Positions 14,664 to 23,392 of a DNA stretch of 64,000 nt are shown here, piece by piece (position 1 is the stretch's first letter; every line of letters begins with the position of its first letter). Origin of the DNA: Pseudomonas sp. (GTDB taxonomy: Bacteria; Pseudomonadota; Gammaproteobacteria; Pseudomonadales; Pseudomonadaceae). Under the pieces are notes generated by a model. The model was not told the DNA's origin, ran no database searches, and was given only the letters and a program-made list of their open reading frames with translations. Where the stretch lies: positions 1 to 64,000 of the forward strand of contig NZ_JASLGE010000020.1 of NCBI RefSeq assembly GCF_030150285.1. Direction: 5' to 3'. The position numbers were made by a program, and so were the translations under genes.

Positions 14664-14777
14664 ATCTGCACCTCATTAAAATGGCGGTGTCGGCTTTAGA
14701 CTCTCAGGATGAGTCCGCTGTAGGAAATCGCCTTGCGATAACCTCCCCTTAGCAATAGCACGCAACCGCTCATGCAT

Positions 14778-14806
14778 CAACGCGGCCTGGTGGATAGGCC
14801 GCGTTG
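14778..14806 (-). terminator. hairpin after gor
   Basis: CAACGCGGCCT (14778-14788) pairs perfectly with AGGCCGCGTTG (14796-14806) around seven bases, 15 bases past the gor stop on the minus strand. There is no U tract, so it could be a weak terminator or a 3-prime stabiliser. Confidence 0.55.
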
Positions 14807-14821
14807 AAGACCGATGCAGGC

Positions 14822-16180
14822 CTAGCGTTTGGCCGGGGTACGCATCGTAACGAACTCTTCAGCGGCCGTTGGGTGCACCCCAATGGTCTCGTCAAAATGC
14901 TGCTTGGTTGCCCCGGCTTTCAACGCAATGGCCAGGCCCTGCACGATCTCGCCTGCTTCTGGCCCCACCATATGGCAGCCCAGCACCTTGTCGGTGTCAG
15001 CATCGACCACCAGTTTCATCAGGGTGCGCTCCTGGCAGCCGGTCAGGGTGAGTTTCATGGGGCGAAAGCGGCTTTCGAATATCTGCACGCGGTGCCCGTC
15101 TTCGATGGCCTGCTCCTCGCTCAAGCCCACGGTGCCGATGTTGGGCAGGCTGAACACGGCGGTCGGGATCATGCGGTAATCCACCGGGCGGTACTGCTCA
15201 GGCTTGAACAAACGCCGGGCAACCGCCATGCCTTCAGCCAACGCCACCGGAGTGAGTTGCACGCGGCCAATCACGTCACCAATGGCCAGAATCGACGGTT
15301 CGGCACTTTGGTACAGGTCATCGACTTCGACAAACCCGCGCTTGTCCAGTTTTACGCCGGTATTTTCCAGGCCCAGGTTATCCAGCATCGGGCGCCGACC
15401 GGTGGCATAGAACACACAATCAGCAATCAGCTCACGGCCATCCTTAAGCGTGGCTTTGAGGCTGCCGTCGGCCTGCTGGTCGATACGGGCGATGTCGGCA
15501 TTGAATTGCACGTCCAGGCCGCGCTGGGTCAGTTCCTGATGCAAGTGCTTGCGCACCGCCCCGTCGAAGCCGCGCAGGAACATATCGCCGCGGTACAGCA
15601 GCGATGTTTGCGCGCCCAGGCCGTGGAAAATGCCGGCGAACTCAACGGCAATATAGCCGCCGCCCACCACCAGTACGCGCTTGGGCAGTTCCTTGAGGAA
15701 GAACGCCTCGTTGGAACTGATGGCGTGTTCATGGCCAGGGATGTCCGGGATTTGTGGCCAGCCGCCTGTGGCGATCAGAATGTGTTTAGCCGTGTGGCGC
15801 TGGCCGTTGACGTCCACTTCATTGGGCCCGGTCAGACGGGCATGGCCTTCGATCAGGGTCACACCGCTGTTGACCAGCAAGTTGCGATAAATCCCGTTGA
15901 GGCGGTTGATCTCGCGGTCCTTGTTGGCAATCAGGGTGGCCCAGTCAAACTCAGCTTCGCCCAGGCTCCAACCAAACCCTGAGGCCTGTTCGAAGTCTTC
16001 AGCGAAGTGCGCGCCGTACACCAGCAGCTTTTTAGGGACACACCCGACGTTGACGCAGGTGCCACCCAGGTAGCGGCTTTCAGCAACGGCCACCTTGGCA
16101 CCAAACCCGGCAGCAAACCGTGCCGCACGCACACCGCCAGAGCCTGCACCTATTACAAACAAATCAAAATCGTAGGCCAT
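14822..16180 (-). CDS. gor: glutathione-disulfide reductase
   Basis: The 452-residue FAD-dependent enzyme reduces oxidised glutathione with NADPH in the cytoplasm. Visible features are the N-terminal FAD motif GAGSGGVRAARFAA, the redox-active disulfide GGTCVNVGCVPKK, the NADPH motif VVGGGYIAVEFAGI, the second FAD motif (ILAIGDV) and the C-terminal catalytic GVHPTAAEE with its His-Glu pair. Length matches the family (about 450). It is downstream of galU on the same strand, an order also found in P. aeruginosa, but a terminator separates them. Confidence 0.96.
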   Translation of the reverse strand: MAYDFDLFVIGAGSGGVRAARFAAGFGAKVAVAESRYLGGTCVNVGCVPKKLLVYGAHFAEDFEQASGFGWSLGEAEFDWATLIANKDREINRLNGIYRNLLVNSGVTLIEGHARLTGPNEVDVNGQRHTAKHILIATGGWPQIPDIPGHEHAISSNEAFFLKELPKRVLVVGGGYIAVEFAGIFHGLGAQTSLLYRGDMFLRGFDGAVRKHLHQELTQRGLDVQFNADIARIDQQADGSLKATLKDGRELIADCVFYATGRRPMLDNLGLENTGVKLDKRGFVEVDDLYQSAEPSILAIGDVIGRVQLTPVALAEGMAVARRLFKPEQYRPVDYRMIPTAVFSLPNIGTVGLSEEQAIEDGHRVQIFESRFRPMKLTLTGCQERTLMKLVVDADTDKVLGCHMVGPEAGEIVQGLAIALKAGATKQHFDETIGVHPTAAEEFVTMRTPAKR

Positions 16181-16251
16181 TTCTTTCTCCTAAGCAGGAC
16201 GTCAGCATAATCGTTCCCGCGTGATTGGCCAGCGCGAGCGTGAACCAAAGT

Positions 16252-16284
16252 AAAAAAACAAAAAAGCCACCCTGGGGTGGCTTT
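16252..16284 (-). terminator. terminator after galU
   Basis: AAAGCCACC (16263-16271) and GGTGGCTTT (16276-16284) make a nine-base stem with a four-base loop. On the minus strand it is followed by long T runs (complement of 16252-16265). Confidence 0.9.
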
Positions 16285-16313
16285 CTGTTGAAGCGGGCTA
16301 CAACGCGGCAGAA

Positions 16314-17153
16314 TTAATACGCTTTGCCGGTTTTGTAGAAGTTCTCGAAGCAGAAGTTGGTCGCTTCGATGTAACCTTCAGCGCCGCCGCAGTCAAAGCG
16401 CTTGCCTTTGAATTTGTAGGCAATTACACAACCGTCCTGGGCTTGCTTGAGCAGAGCGTCGGTGATCTGAATTTCGCCGCCCTTGCCTGGCGCGGTTTCT
16501 TCGATCAGCTTGAAGATGTCCGGCGTCAGGATGTAACGGCCGATGATCGCCAGGTTCGACGGGGCATCTTCCGGCGCCGGCTTTTCAACCATGTCACGTA
16601 CACGGATCAGGCCATCGCCGATCTCGTCACCGGCAATCACGCCGTACTTGTTGGTTTCAGCCGGGTCTACTTCCTGGACCGCGATGATGGTGCAACGGTA
16701 CTTTTTGTACAGGTTGACCATCTGGGTCAGCACGCCGTCGCCTTCGAGGTTGACGCACAGGTCATCCGCCAGCACCACAGCAAAAGGTTCGTCACCGATC
16801 AGCGGGCGGCCGGTCAGAATGGCGTGCCCCAGGCCTTTCATTTCGGTCTGACGGGTGTAAGAGAACGAGCAGTTATCCAGCAACTTGCGGATGCCTACCA
16901 GGTATTTCTCTTTATCAGTGCCCTTGATCTGGTTTTCCAGTTCATAGCTGATGTCAAAATGGTCTTCCAGTGCGCGCTTGCCACGTCCAGTCACGATGGA
17001 AATTTCGCTTAAGCCAGCATCCAGTGCTTCTTCAACGCCGTACTGGATCAGTGGCTTGTTCACCACCGGCAGCATTTCCTTGGGCATGGCTTTAGTCGCT
17101 GGCAAAAAGCGAGTGCCGTAACCGGCTGCAGGGAACAAGCATTTCTTGATCAT
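16314..17153 (-). CDS. galU: UTP-glucose-1-phosphate uridylyltransferase
   Basis: The 279-residue cytoplasmic enzyme makes UDP-glucose from UTP and glucose-1-phosphate for LPS, exopolysaccharide and other glycans. It opens with the nucleotidyltransferase signature (FPAAGYGTRFLPATKAMPKE) and contains VNKPLIQYGVEEAL, the metal-site region FAVVLADDL and a conserved MVEKP. I set the start at the ATG 17153 (MIKKCLFPA), which matches the family length; an upstream extension is unlikely. pgm elsewhere in this window supplies its substrate. Confidence 0.95.
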   Translation of the reverse strand: MIKKCLFPAAGYGTRFLPATKAMPKEMLPVVNKPLIQYGVEEALDAGLSEISIVTGRGKRALEDHFDISYELENQIKGTDKEKYLVGIRKLLDNCSFSYTRQTEMKGLGHAILTGRPLIGDEPFAVVLADDLCVNLEGDGVLTQMVNLYKKYRCTIIAVQEVDPAETNKYGVIAGDEIGDGLIRVRDMVEKPAPEDAPSNLAIIGRYILTPDIFKLIEETAPGKGGEIQITDALLKQAQDGCVIAYKFKGKRFDCGGAEGYIEATNFCFENFYKTGKAY

Positions 17154-17358
17154 ATGAGTCCTTAACAGGGCTGTACGTTCGAATTTGGCGCAGTCTAATG
17201 AGGCGGCATCAACGTTACAATGCCCCCAATAGCAAACTGATGCCAACGTAGATAAAATTTGTGCCAGTTAGTTCATTTCTAACATTTTTTTCACATTTAT
17301 CACGGTTTTTTCAAGGTTGTGATTAACTCATCCGCCCTTTCTACAAGGTCCTAACTCG

Positions 17359-17547
17359 ATGTTGGCCACACAGAACACTCACGGTTTTTTGATAAAAAAG
17401 GTCAGCCCGGATGAATGGTGGATTATCGATGCCACTGACACCCGTCTAGCGGGGCCCTTTCCTACTGAACTTATGGCCACCGAAGTCGCCTCAGTATTGG
17501 TGGATCAACCGGCTCCCCCTGCGCGCCGGCGTAACAGCAAACCCTGA
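17359..17547 (+). CDS. small conserved hypothetical protein
   Basis: The 62-residue soluble protein starts MLATQNTHGFLIKKV and has a compact aromatic core (WWIIDATDTRLAGPFPTE), resembling a tiny beta-sheet domain, with a basic tail (PARRRNSKP). I do not recognise a named family. It is divergent from galU across an AT-rich spacer (17154-17358) and is followed 26 bases later by a lipoprotein gene. Confidence 0.6.
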   Translation: MLATQNTHGFLIKKVSPDEWWIIDATDTRLAGPFPTELMATEVASVLVDQPAPPARRRNSKP

Positions 17548-17573
17548 CCTTTCCTTTACAGAAGACGCCTTCG

Positions 17574-17855
17574 ATGAATAAGTCAGTGCTCTTGATAACC
17601 GTTTTGGGCCTTGGCGGTTGCGCCTCGACATCCCCCACTTATCTGGCTGATGGCCAACAGGGGCTGAGCATAGACTGTTCCGGTGAAGCCATGTCGTGGG
17701 CCAAGTGCTACGAGCAAGCGGATGAATCCTGTGCGGCCAAGGGATATACGCTTGTAGGCACCGATGGAACCCCTGCCCCCCGCGAGGCTGACAAGACCTT
17801 GAACATGGACATTGGCAATTTCAATAGCCGGTCGATAGTGGTGAAGTGCAAGTAA
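17574..17855 (+). CDS. small lipoprotein
   Basis: The 93-residue protein has a short N-terminal hydrophobic helix ending in a lipobox (LGLGGC), so Cys16 should be lipidated. Residues after the Cys (AST) suggest outer-membrane sorting. The mature part has four further cysteines (CSGEAMSWAKC, SCAAKG, VVKC), perhaps two disulfides. Function is unknown. It sits between two other small genes on the same strand. Confidence 0.75.
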   Translation: MNKSVLLITVLGLGGCASTSPTYLADGQQGLSIDCSGEAMSWAKCYEQADESCAAKGYTLVGTDGTPAPREADKTLNMDIGNFNSRSIVVKCK

Positions 17856-17879
17856 CTTTCAATATTCAGGAGATCAGCC

Positions 17880-18287
17880 ATGGACACGCTTGCTCACACG
17901 CTACAACAGACGATCGCTGCGGCTGACCGAGCCATTACCGCGCAAGACTACGACGCCCTCATGGCGTTTTATACCGACGATGCGACCCTGGTGGTCAAGC
18001 CGGGCTTGAATGCCAGCGGCAAGGAAAGCATTCGTCGTGCGTTCGTCGCGATTGCGGAGTACTTCAACCACAGCATCGTTGTTACGCAGGGCAAGATGCA
18101 GGTTATCCCGGGCGGTGATACGGCCCTGGTCATCATGGAAACCTTATTGGAAGTCACCGGCAAAGACGGTACAAAAACACAGATAGCGCGCCGTGCCACC
18201 TACGTGTTCCGGCAGATATCAGGGCAATGGTTGTGCGCAGTCGACAACTCCTATGGCACAACGCTGCTTGACGACCCTGTCGAATAA
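17880..18287 (+). CDS. SnoaL/NTF2-like (DUF4440-type) protein
   Basis: The 135-residue protein has the cone-shaped NTF2-like fold seen in DUF4440 and SgcJ/EcaC proteins: an N-terminal helix pair (IAAADRAITAQDYDALMAFY), the strand TDDATLVVKPG, helix KESIRRAFVAIAEYF and a closing sheet with ATYVFRQISGQWLCAVDN. Family members are small enzymes or ligand-binding proteins; no catalytic residues can be assigned. The start follows AGGAG. Confidence 0.8.
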   Translation: MDTLAHTLQQTIAAADRAITAQDYDALMAFYTDDATLVVKPGLNASGKESIRRAFVAIAEYFNHSIVVTQGKMQVIPGGDTALVIMETLLEVTGKDGTKTQIARRATYVFRQISGQWLCAVDNSYGTTLLDDPVE

Positions 18288-18330
18288 AGATGTAACCGCT
18301 GAAGTAATGCTCCAGCGGCTACAGGTGCAC

Positions 18331-19257
18331 TTATTGGGTACCCACCCCGATCATCACCCCATTAACCTTCTGACCGTACACGTTAACGCCATCATTGGCG
18401 TGAAACTTAACGCGTGTTTTCTCAACAGAGCCGTCGATCAGGCGTGGATCCTGCGGCCGCTCATGGGTGTTGATATACGCTGCCACATCCCAGGCCTGTT
18501 CATCGGTCAAAGTGTTGGCCTTACCCAGCGGCATGTTGTGTTTGATGAAAGAGGCGGCCGTGTTGATACGGTGCATACCCGCCCCCCAGTTGTAGGAGTC
18601 TTTGCCCCACAGCGGTGGCATCACGTAATCCTCGCCGGCCTTTTGCCCTTGGCCGCTGTCACCATGGCAGATGGCACATTGGTTTTTGTACACGTCCGCC
18701 CCGCGCACCAGATTGTAGCCGCCCTTGGGCTCTGGTACATCGGGATAGCCGCGCCCGGGTAACTCGACCCCCACCGGTGCCTGAGTAGACAGCCAGTAGG
18801 CATACACCGACAGCGCTGTAATCTCGCGACTGTCCGCAGCCGGTGGCGTGCCGCCGTTCATACTGAACTGAAAGCAGCCCTGCAGACGTTCAGCAAAGGT
18901 GTTGACCTTGTCGTTTTTCTTGCGGTACGCCGGGTACATCGGATAGGCCCCCCACAGCGGGGCCGAGTTGGCCATGCGCCCCTGATCCAGGTGGCAGTTG
19001 GTGCAGTTCAACCCGTTGCCCACGAACTGGGGTGCCTGGCGTTTGGTGTCCACAAACAGGGCGTAACCGTCCATGACCATTTTGCCGTAAGCGTTGTCAG
19101 GCAAGTCACTTTGTAACGGGGGCTGAAAGTAGGTCGTGCCGTGAGTATCCGCGGCGGGGGTTTTGATTTGGCTCTGGTCTTCCATCGCGATTTTGGTCGC
19201 GTAGGCCATGGGGCTCAACAATAAGGAAACGGCCAGGGTCGGCAGCAGAATTTTCAT
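18331..19257 (-). CDS. tsdA: thiosulfate dehydrogenase, dihaem cytochrome c TsdA
   Basis: The 308-residue periplasmic enzyme oxidises two thiosulfates to tetrathionate. It has a signal peptide (about 1-20) and two haem sites: C85-T-N-C88-H89 and C194-A-I-C197-H198. Between them Cys128 in LQGCFQFSMNG matches the family Cys that ligates the active-site haem, which separates TsdA from ordinary dihaem cytochromes. The start codon overlaps the tsdB stop (ATGA), so the two are translationally coupled. The reaction is known for the family and inferred here from the motifs and the partner gene. Confidence 0.85.
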   Translation of the reverse strand: MKILLPTLAVSLLLSPMAYATKIAMEDQSQIKTPAADTHGTTYFQPPLQSDLPDNAYGKMVMDGYALFVDTKRQAPQFVGNGLNCTNCHLDQGRMANSAPLWGAYPMYPAYRKKNDKVNTFAERLQGCFQFSMNGGTPPAADSREITALSVYAYWLSTQAPVGVELPGRGYPDVPEPKGGYNLVRGADVYKNQCAICHGDSGQGQKAGEDYVMPPLWGKDSYNWGAGMHRINTAASFIKHNMPLGKANTLTDEQAWDVAAYINTHERPQDPRLIDGSVEKTRVKFHANDGVNVYGQKVNGVMIGVGTQ

Positions 19258-19904
19258 GGGGTGACCTCCTTATGGCCGACCGTAGAGAAGTAATCGGCCA
19301 CCGCCTTGATTTCGTCCTCGGTCATGGACTTGGCGATATGGCCCATCAAATCGTTGGGGTCGTTTTGACGCGAGCCGTCACGCCAGGCGTTGAGTTGTGC
19401 CACCAGGTACATCGAAGGCTGGTTGGCCAGTGGCGGAAATGCACTGCCTACGCCCACGCCACCCGGGCCGTGGCAACTGACGCACTCGGGGATATCGCGT
19501 TCCCAGGCTCCACGCAGGGCCAGCTTTTCGCCGAGCCCTTCAGGCATGCGACTGCGGTTGATCGCGGGTACCGCAGGCACAGGCATAGCGGCAATCGCCG
19601 CTGTGACCGAAGCGATCTCTTCGTGGGTCAATGACTTGGCCAAAGGCTGCATCACGGGGCTCGCCCGCTTGCCGCTTTGAAAGTCGTGCAGTTGTTTACT
19701 CAAGTAATCGGCAGAAATACCGGCTAATCGCGGAAAACCGGCCGGTGCCAGGCCCATTCCGTCCATACCGTGACACGCCACGCAAGCGGTCGCACCCGGT
19801 TGGGCGCCGCCTTGCAGGTAAATGTTAGGGGCAGGTTGGGCGTTTACGCTGGTTAGCGTAAACAGCATCAGGCCGCTCAAAAGCGTTCGGTTAAGTGGAA
19901 TCAT
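19254..19904 (-). CDS. tsdB: dihaem cytochrome c4-type electron acceptor TsdB
   Basis: The 216-residue periplasmic cytochrome has a signal peptide ending near NAQ and two c-type haem sites, C41-V-A-C44-H45 and C141-V-S-C144-H145, each in a cytochrome c4-like half (CHGMDGMG and CHGPGGVG). In Pseudomonas stutzeri the same gene order, tsdB-tsdA, is described, and TsdB takes electrons from TsdA. The start at 19904 (MIPLNRTL) has GGAG six bases upstream. Confidence 0.82.
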   Translation of the reverse strand: MIPLNRTLLSGLMLFTLTSVNAQPAPNIYLQGGAQPGATACVACHGMDGMGLAPAGFPRLAGISADYLSKQLHDFQSGKRASPVMQPLAKSLTHEEIASVTAAIAAMPVPAVPAINRSRMPEGLGEKLALRGAWERDIPECVSCHGPGGVGVGSAFPPLANQPSMYLVAQLNAWRDGSRQNDPNDLMGHIAKSMTEDEIKAVADYFSTVGHKEVTP

Positions 19905-20015
19905 GACCAACTCCATTATTGTTATATGCTTAGGCCTATAAAATATAAGCACACAAATCGTAGGCTAAGCGGTGGATCGTCACAACAAAGGATTGCGCAG
20001 GTCGGCACGGCGGGC

Positions 20016-20054
20016 ACAAAAAAACCTGATGCTTCAGGGGTAAGCATCAGGTTT
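20016..20054 (-). terminator. strong terminator after the small lipoprotein gene
   Basis: AAACCTGATGCTT (20022-20034) pairs perfectly with AAGCATCAGGTTT (20042-20054) around seven bases. On the minus strand a run of T (complement of 20018-20024) follows. It serves the gene at 20092-20442. Confidence 0.9.
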
Positions 20055-20091
20055 CGGTGGGTGCCACGGCGGAGTGAAGCGGTAAAAAAAA

Positions 20092-20442
20092 TCAGCCTGA
20101 AATACAATGCACGGCAGCTTTACGAATGTCGGTGGGGCGAATCGGGACGTTGGACATACTTTCGTAAACCTTGATGCTGCTGCCACCGGATCGCTCTTCA
20201 ATATCGATCACCGCCGTTGGCCCTGACGTGACTTTCTGCAGAACAATAATGCGTAAACCGTCTTTGTGCGGTTCGATCTGCGGCGCTTTTCGAGTGAGGG
20301 ACAATTGCTGCACCAAGCATTGTGCATAAGCCTCAGGTTTCTTTCCTGAAATCACACTCAAGGTGGGCAGTGTTTGTTGAATATCCGTGACCGATGCGCA
20401 GCCACCCAGTGCCAGCATCGCGACCAAAACGCCCCACTTCAT
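20092..20442 (-). CDS. small lipoprotein, unknown function
   Basis: The 116-residue protein has a hydrophobic N-terminal helix and a lipobox (LALGGC), giving a lipidated Cys near residue 15. The mature part has one Cys in the middle and one near its end (AVHCISG) and a beta-rich stretch (LRIIVLQKVTSGPTAVIDIEE). The start at 20442 has GGAG seven bases upstream. No family is recognised. It is monocistronic with a strong terminator. Confidence 0.75.
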   Translation of the reverse strand: MKWGVLVAMLALGGCASVTDIQQTLPTLSVISGKKPEAYAQCLVQQLSLTRKAPQIEPHKDGLRIIVLQKVTSGPTAVIDIEERSGGSSIKVYESMSNVPIRPTDIRKAAVHCISG

Positions 20443-20646
20443 ACACAATCTCCGTTAAAGAACCCTACGACAGCAAATATGCAGGTTATCTCCCCAGCCA
20501 GTAGGAAAAAACTGTCAGGCAATTTGTCCGGCTTTTGCGCCAGACAGGCCTGTACCACGGCATAATAGACACCTTTAGCCTCAGCCTGGATTTTAAGTGC
20601 ATGCTATCGTGCTGATTTTCAAGCAAAAGCCACCTTCGGAGCAGCC

Positions 20647-20949
20647 ATGAAGTTTATTCACCAGCGTGAGCACCTGAACGAAGATGACATCGTCGTCATC
20701 GAGTGCTCCCAGCCTTGTAACATCCGCCTGATGAGCGATGCGCACTTTCGCAGCTTCAAGAACGGCGGGCGTCACTCCTACCACGGCGGTGCGTTCAAGG
20801 ACTTCCCGGCCCGTATCACTGCACCGAGCACCGGGTTCTGGAACATTACCATCGATACGGTGACCAGCCGGGCAATTAGCGTCACTCGCAAGCCCAGCTT
20901 CACGCCGACCATCAAAATCGTGCGTCGCTCCAGCTCCAAACTTCGTTAA
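20647..20949 (+). CDS. DUF1883 protein
   Basis: The 100-residue protein matches DUF1883: MKFIHQREHLNEDDIVVIECSQPCNI, then the Gly- and aromatic-rich NGGRHSYHGGAFKDFPARI and a strand (GFWNITIDTVTS). It is a small beta-rich protein without signal peptide and of unknown role. It heads a tight row with a 57-residue gene (34 bases on) and alkB, so it may share a transcript with DNA repair. Confidence 0.85.
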   Translation: MKFIHQREHLNEDDIVVIECSQPCNIRLMSDAHFRSFKNGGRHSYHGGAFKDFPARITAPSTGFWNITIDTVTSRAISVTRKPSFTPTIKIVRRSSSKLR

Positions 20950-20983
20950 CACAGGCTGCGCAGCCTCAGACCCAGGAATTATT

Positions 20984-21157
20984 GTGGACACTACCCTCAC
21001 CAAGTACGTCATCAAGTACACCCTCAACGGCGAGCGCCGTTTCGAGTTCGCGTACCTGGCGAATGACACGACCGAAGCTGCCCGGGAGGCACTGGAAAAA
21101 ATTCACGGCCCCGGCGATGACGTGATTGCGGATATCAAAGTCAGCAAGGCGCTCTAA
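20984..21157 (+). CDS. 57-residue small protein, GTG start
   Basis: A GTG at 20984 follows AGGAA at good spacing and opens a 57-codon frame ending in TAA. The product (starting MDTTLTKYVIKYTLNGERRF) looks like a small alpha/beta domain: two strands, then a helix EAAREALEKIHG and a last strand VIADIKVSK. It sits 34 bases after DUF1883 and 11 bases before alkB with matching codon use, so I believe it is real. Function is unknown. Confidence 0.7.
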   Translation: MDTTLTKYVIKYTLNGERRFEFAYLANDTTEAAREALEKIHGPGDDVIADIKVSKAL

Positions 21158-21168
21158 GGCGTCATGCC

Positions 21169-21822
21169 ATGACCCTCGACCTGTTTGCCGACGAGCAGTT
21201 GCAGCAGCCCGCCCGGGCCGACAGCCTGGGTGCTCAGGCCTGGGTGCTGCGCGGTTTTGCCTTGCCCGAGGTGGATGCGCTACTCAGCGCCCTCAAGGCC
21301 CTGCTGCGGCAGTCGCCCCTGCGACAATTGCAAACGCCCGGCGGTTTCACGATGTCTGCCCTGACCAGCAGTTGCGGCGACCTGGGCTGGATCAGCGACC
21401 GCTACGGCTACCGCTACAGCCCGGTCGATCCGTTGAGTGCTGCGCCTTGGCCGGCCATGCCCGATGTCTTTAGCCGCCTCGCGGCGGCGGCAGCGAGTGC
21501 AGCAGGCTTCGAGGGCTTTGTTCCGGACGCCGGTCTGATCAATACCTATACGCCCGGCGCAAAAATGTCATTGCATCAAGACAAGGATGAGCGCTCTAAC
21601 GCGCCCATTGTCTCAGTCTCGCTGGGCCTGCCCGCGATATTTCAATTTGGCGGGTTCCAGCGCAGCGACCCGACACAGCGGGTATCCCTGTTCCACGGGG
21701 ACGTGGTGGTGTGGGGTGGCGTCGATCGCTTGCGCTTTCACGGGGTGCTGCCCATCAAGCCGGGGCATCACCCGCAGTTGGGTGAGAAACGGGTGAATAT
21801 CACCCTGCGAAAAGCAGGCTAG
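21169..21822 (+). CDS. alkB: DNA oxidative demethylase AlkB
   Basis: The 217-residue Fe(II)/2-oxoglutarate dioxygenase repairs alkylated bases such as 1-methyladenine and 3-methylcytosine. The iron ligands are visible: His and Asp in SLHQDKDE and the distal His in RFHGVL. The 2-oxoglutarate-binding arginines are in RVNITLRKA at the C-terminus. Length matches E. coli AlkB (216). No Ada gene or Ada-type promoter is visible nearby; the row DUF1883, 57-residue gene, alkB suggests joint transcription. Confidence 0.95.
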   Translation: MTLDLFADEQLQQPARADSLGAQAWVLRGFALPEVDALLSALKALLRQSPLRQLQTPGGFTMSALTSSCGDLGWISDRYGYRYSPVDPLSAAPWPAMPDVFSRLAAAAASAAGFEGFVPDAGLINTYTPGAKMSLHQDKDERSNAPIVSVSLGLPAIFQFGGFQRSDPTQRVSLFHGDVVVWGGVDRLRFHGVLPIKPGHHPQLGEKRVNITLRKAG

Positions 21823-21941
21823 AGCCTTCAGGCATCCCATGGTAGCAAATGGCTGTATCTTTTTTTACAGACCGTCTATCTTCCCTGTGCCCAACAATCA
21901 CTCAATAACGATGGGCGTCCTTGCCTTTTTGGAGCTTCGCC

Positions 21942-22709
21942 ATGCACGTTCGCGTTCGAACTTTTGCCCCCGCCACCCTTGCCGTCCTGATCGGCAGTTT
22001 TGTCTTTAGCGCTGCCCAGGCCGATGAGGTCCAGGTCGCAGTGGCTGCCAACTTCACCGCACCTATCCAAGCCATTGCCGCCGATTTTGAAAAAGACACG
22101 GGGCATAAATTGATCGCCGCGTATGGCGCCACGGGGCAGTTCTATACGCAAATCAAAAACGGTGCGCCGTTCGAAGTGTTCCTGGCAGCGGATGACAGCA
22201 CGCCGCAAAAGCTTGAAAAAGAAGGCGATATAGTTCCTGGGTCGCGCTTCACCTACGCCATTGGCACACTGGCGCTGTGGTCCGCCAAAGAAGGCTATGT
22301 CGACGACAAGGGCGAAGTGCTCAAGAAAAATGACTACAAGCATTTGTCGATTGCTAACCCCAAAACAGCCCCTTACGGCCTGGCAGCCACGCAAGTGCTG
22401 GCCAAGGAAGGTTTGACCGAGAAGGTCAAGGCCAAGCTGGTTGAAGGCCAGAACATTACTCAGGCCTACCAGTTTATTTCCACGGGCAACGCTGAACTGG
22501 GCTTTGTGGCGCTGTCGCAAATCTACAAGGATGGCAAGGTTACTGAAGGCTCGGCGTGGATCATTCCTGAAAGCCTGCATGACCCGATCAAGCAAGATGC
22601 CGTGATCCTCAAAAAAGGTGAAAACAACCCCGCTGCCAAGGCTTTGGCGGACTACCTTAAAGGCCCGAAAGCCACCGAAATCATCAAATCTTACGGTTAT
22701 CACCTGTAA
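21942..22709 (+). CDS. modA: molybdate-binding periplasmic protein ModA
   Basis: The 255-residue substrate-binding protein of the molybdate ABC importer has a signal peptide cut near AQA/DEVQ. The ligand loops are typical: AANFTAPIQAIA at the start of the mature part, GATGQFYTQIKNGAPFEVFLAADD and NPKTAPYGLAA. The start ATG follows GGAG. It is the first gene of modABC, which supplies molybdenum for cofactor synthesis. I saw no clear ModE-type palindrome upstream. Confidence 0.95.
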   Translation: MHVRVRTFAPATLAVLIGSFVFSAAQADEVQVAVAANFTAPIQAIAADFEKDTGHKLIAAYGATGQFYTQIKNGAPFEVFLAADDSTPQKLEKEGDIVPGSRFTYAIGTLALWSAKEGYVDDKGEVLKKNDYKHLSIANPKTAPYGLAATQVLAKEGLTEKVKAKLVEGQNITQAYQFISTGNAELGFVALSQIYKDGKVTEGSAWIIPESLHDPIKQDAVILKKGENNPAAKALADYLKGPKATEIIKSYGYHL

Positions 22710-23390
22710 ATGCCGCTCTCGAGTGCTGATTTTGCCGCCATCTGGCTGACGTTCAAGCTGGCCTCGCTGACCACGGTCATTTTGCTGTTGATCGGCACTC
22801 CCATCGCGCTGTGGCTGGCTCATACCCGGTCACGGCTACGGGGGCCGATAGGTGCCATCGTGGCCTTGCCGCTGGTGTTGCCGCCAACAGTGATCGGCTT
22901 CTATCTGCTGCTGGCCATGGGTCCGCACGGGTATGTCGGGCAACTCACACAAGCGATGGGCTTGGGTACCTTGACCTTCAGCTTTGCCGGGCTGGTCATT
23001 GGCTCGGTGATTTATTCCCTGCCCTTCGTGGTACAACCCCTGCAGAACGCATTTACCGCCATTGGCACCCGTCCGCTTGAAGTCGCTGCCACCTTGCGGG
23101 CCAACCCGTGGGACTGTTTTTTCAGTGTGGTATTGCCGTTGGCCAGGCCGGGGTTTATCACCGCTGCCATTTTGGGCTTTGCCCACACGGTCGGTGAGTT
23201 TGGGGTGGTGCTGATGATCGGCGGTAATATTCCTGAAAAAACCCGTGTGGTGTCGGTGCAAATCTACGATCACGTCGAAGCGCTGGAATATGCGCAGGCG
23301 CATTGGCTGGCCGGTGCGATGCTGGTGTTCTCATTCCTGGTACTGCTGGCGTTGTATTCCAGCCGTAAAGCCCAAAACAGTTGGAGCTGA
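22710..23390 (+). CDS. modB: molybdate ABC transporter permease ModB
   Basis: The 226-residue inner-membrane permease has about five to six helices and the coupling motif EVAATLRANPWDCFFSVVLPLARPG (the EAA loop that docks on ModC). Its ATG directly follows the modA stop, so translation is coupled. LPLVLPPTVIGFYLLLAMGP is a typical ModB helix. Confidence 0.95.
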   Translation: MPLSSADFAAIWLTFKLASLTTVILLLIGTPIALWLAHTRSRLRGPIGAIVALPLVLPPTVIGFYLLLAMGPHGYVGQLTQAMGLGTLTFSFAGLVIGSVIYSLPFVVQPLQNAFTAIGTRPLEVAATLRANPWDCFFSVVLPLARPGFITAAILGFAHTVGEFGVVLMIGGNIPEKTRVVSVQIYDHVEALEYAQAHWLAGAMLVFSFLVLLALYSSRKAQNSWS

Positions 23391-23392
23391 GC

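Noticed and set aside
14804..15982. A 392-codon plus-strand frame opposite gor
   Set aside because: No motifs; gor motifs are complete on the minus strand.
21823..21941. ModE operator upstream of modA
   Set aside because: Only a short CTGTA/TACAG dyad is present; it does not match the known ModE palindrome well enough.
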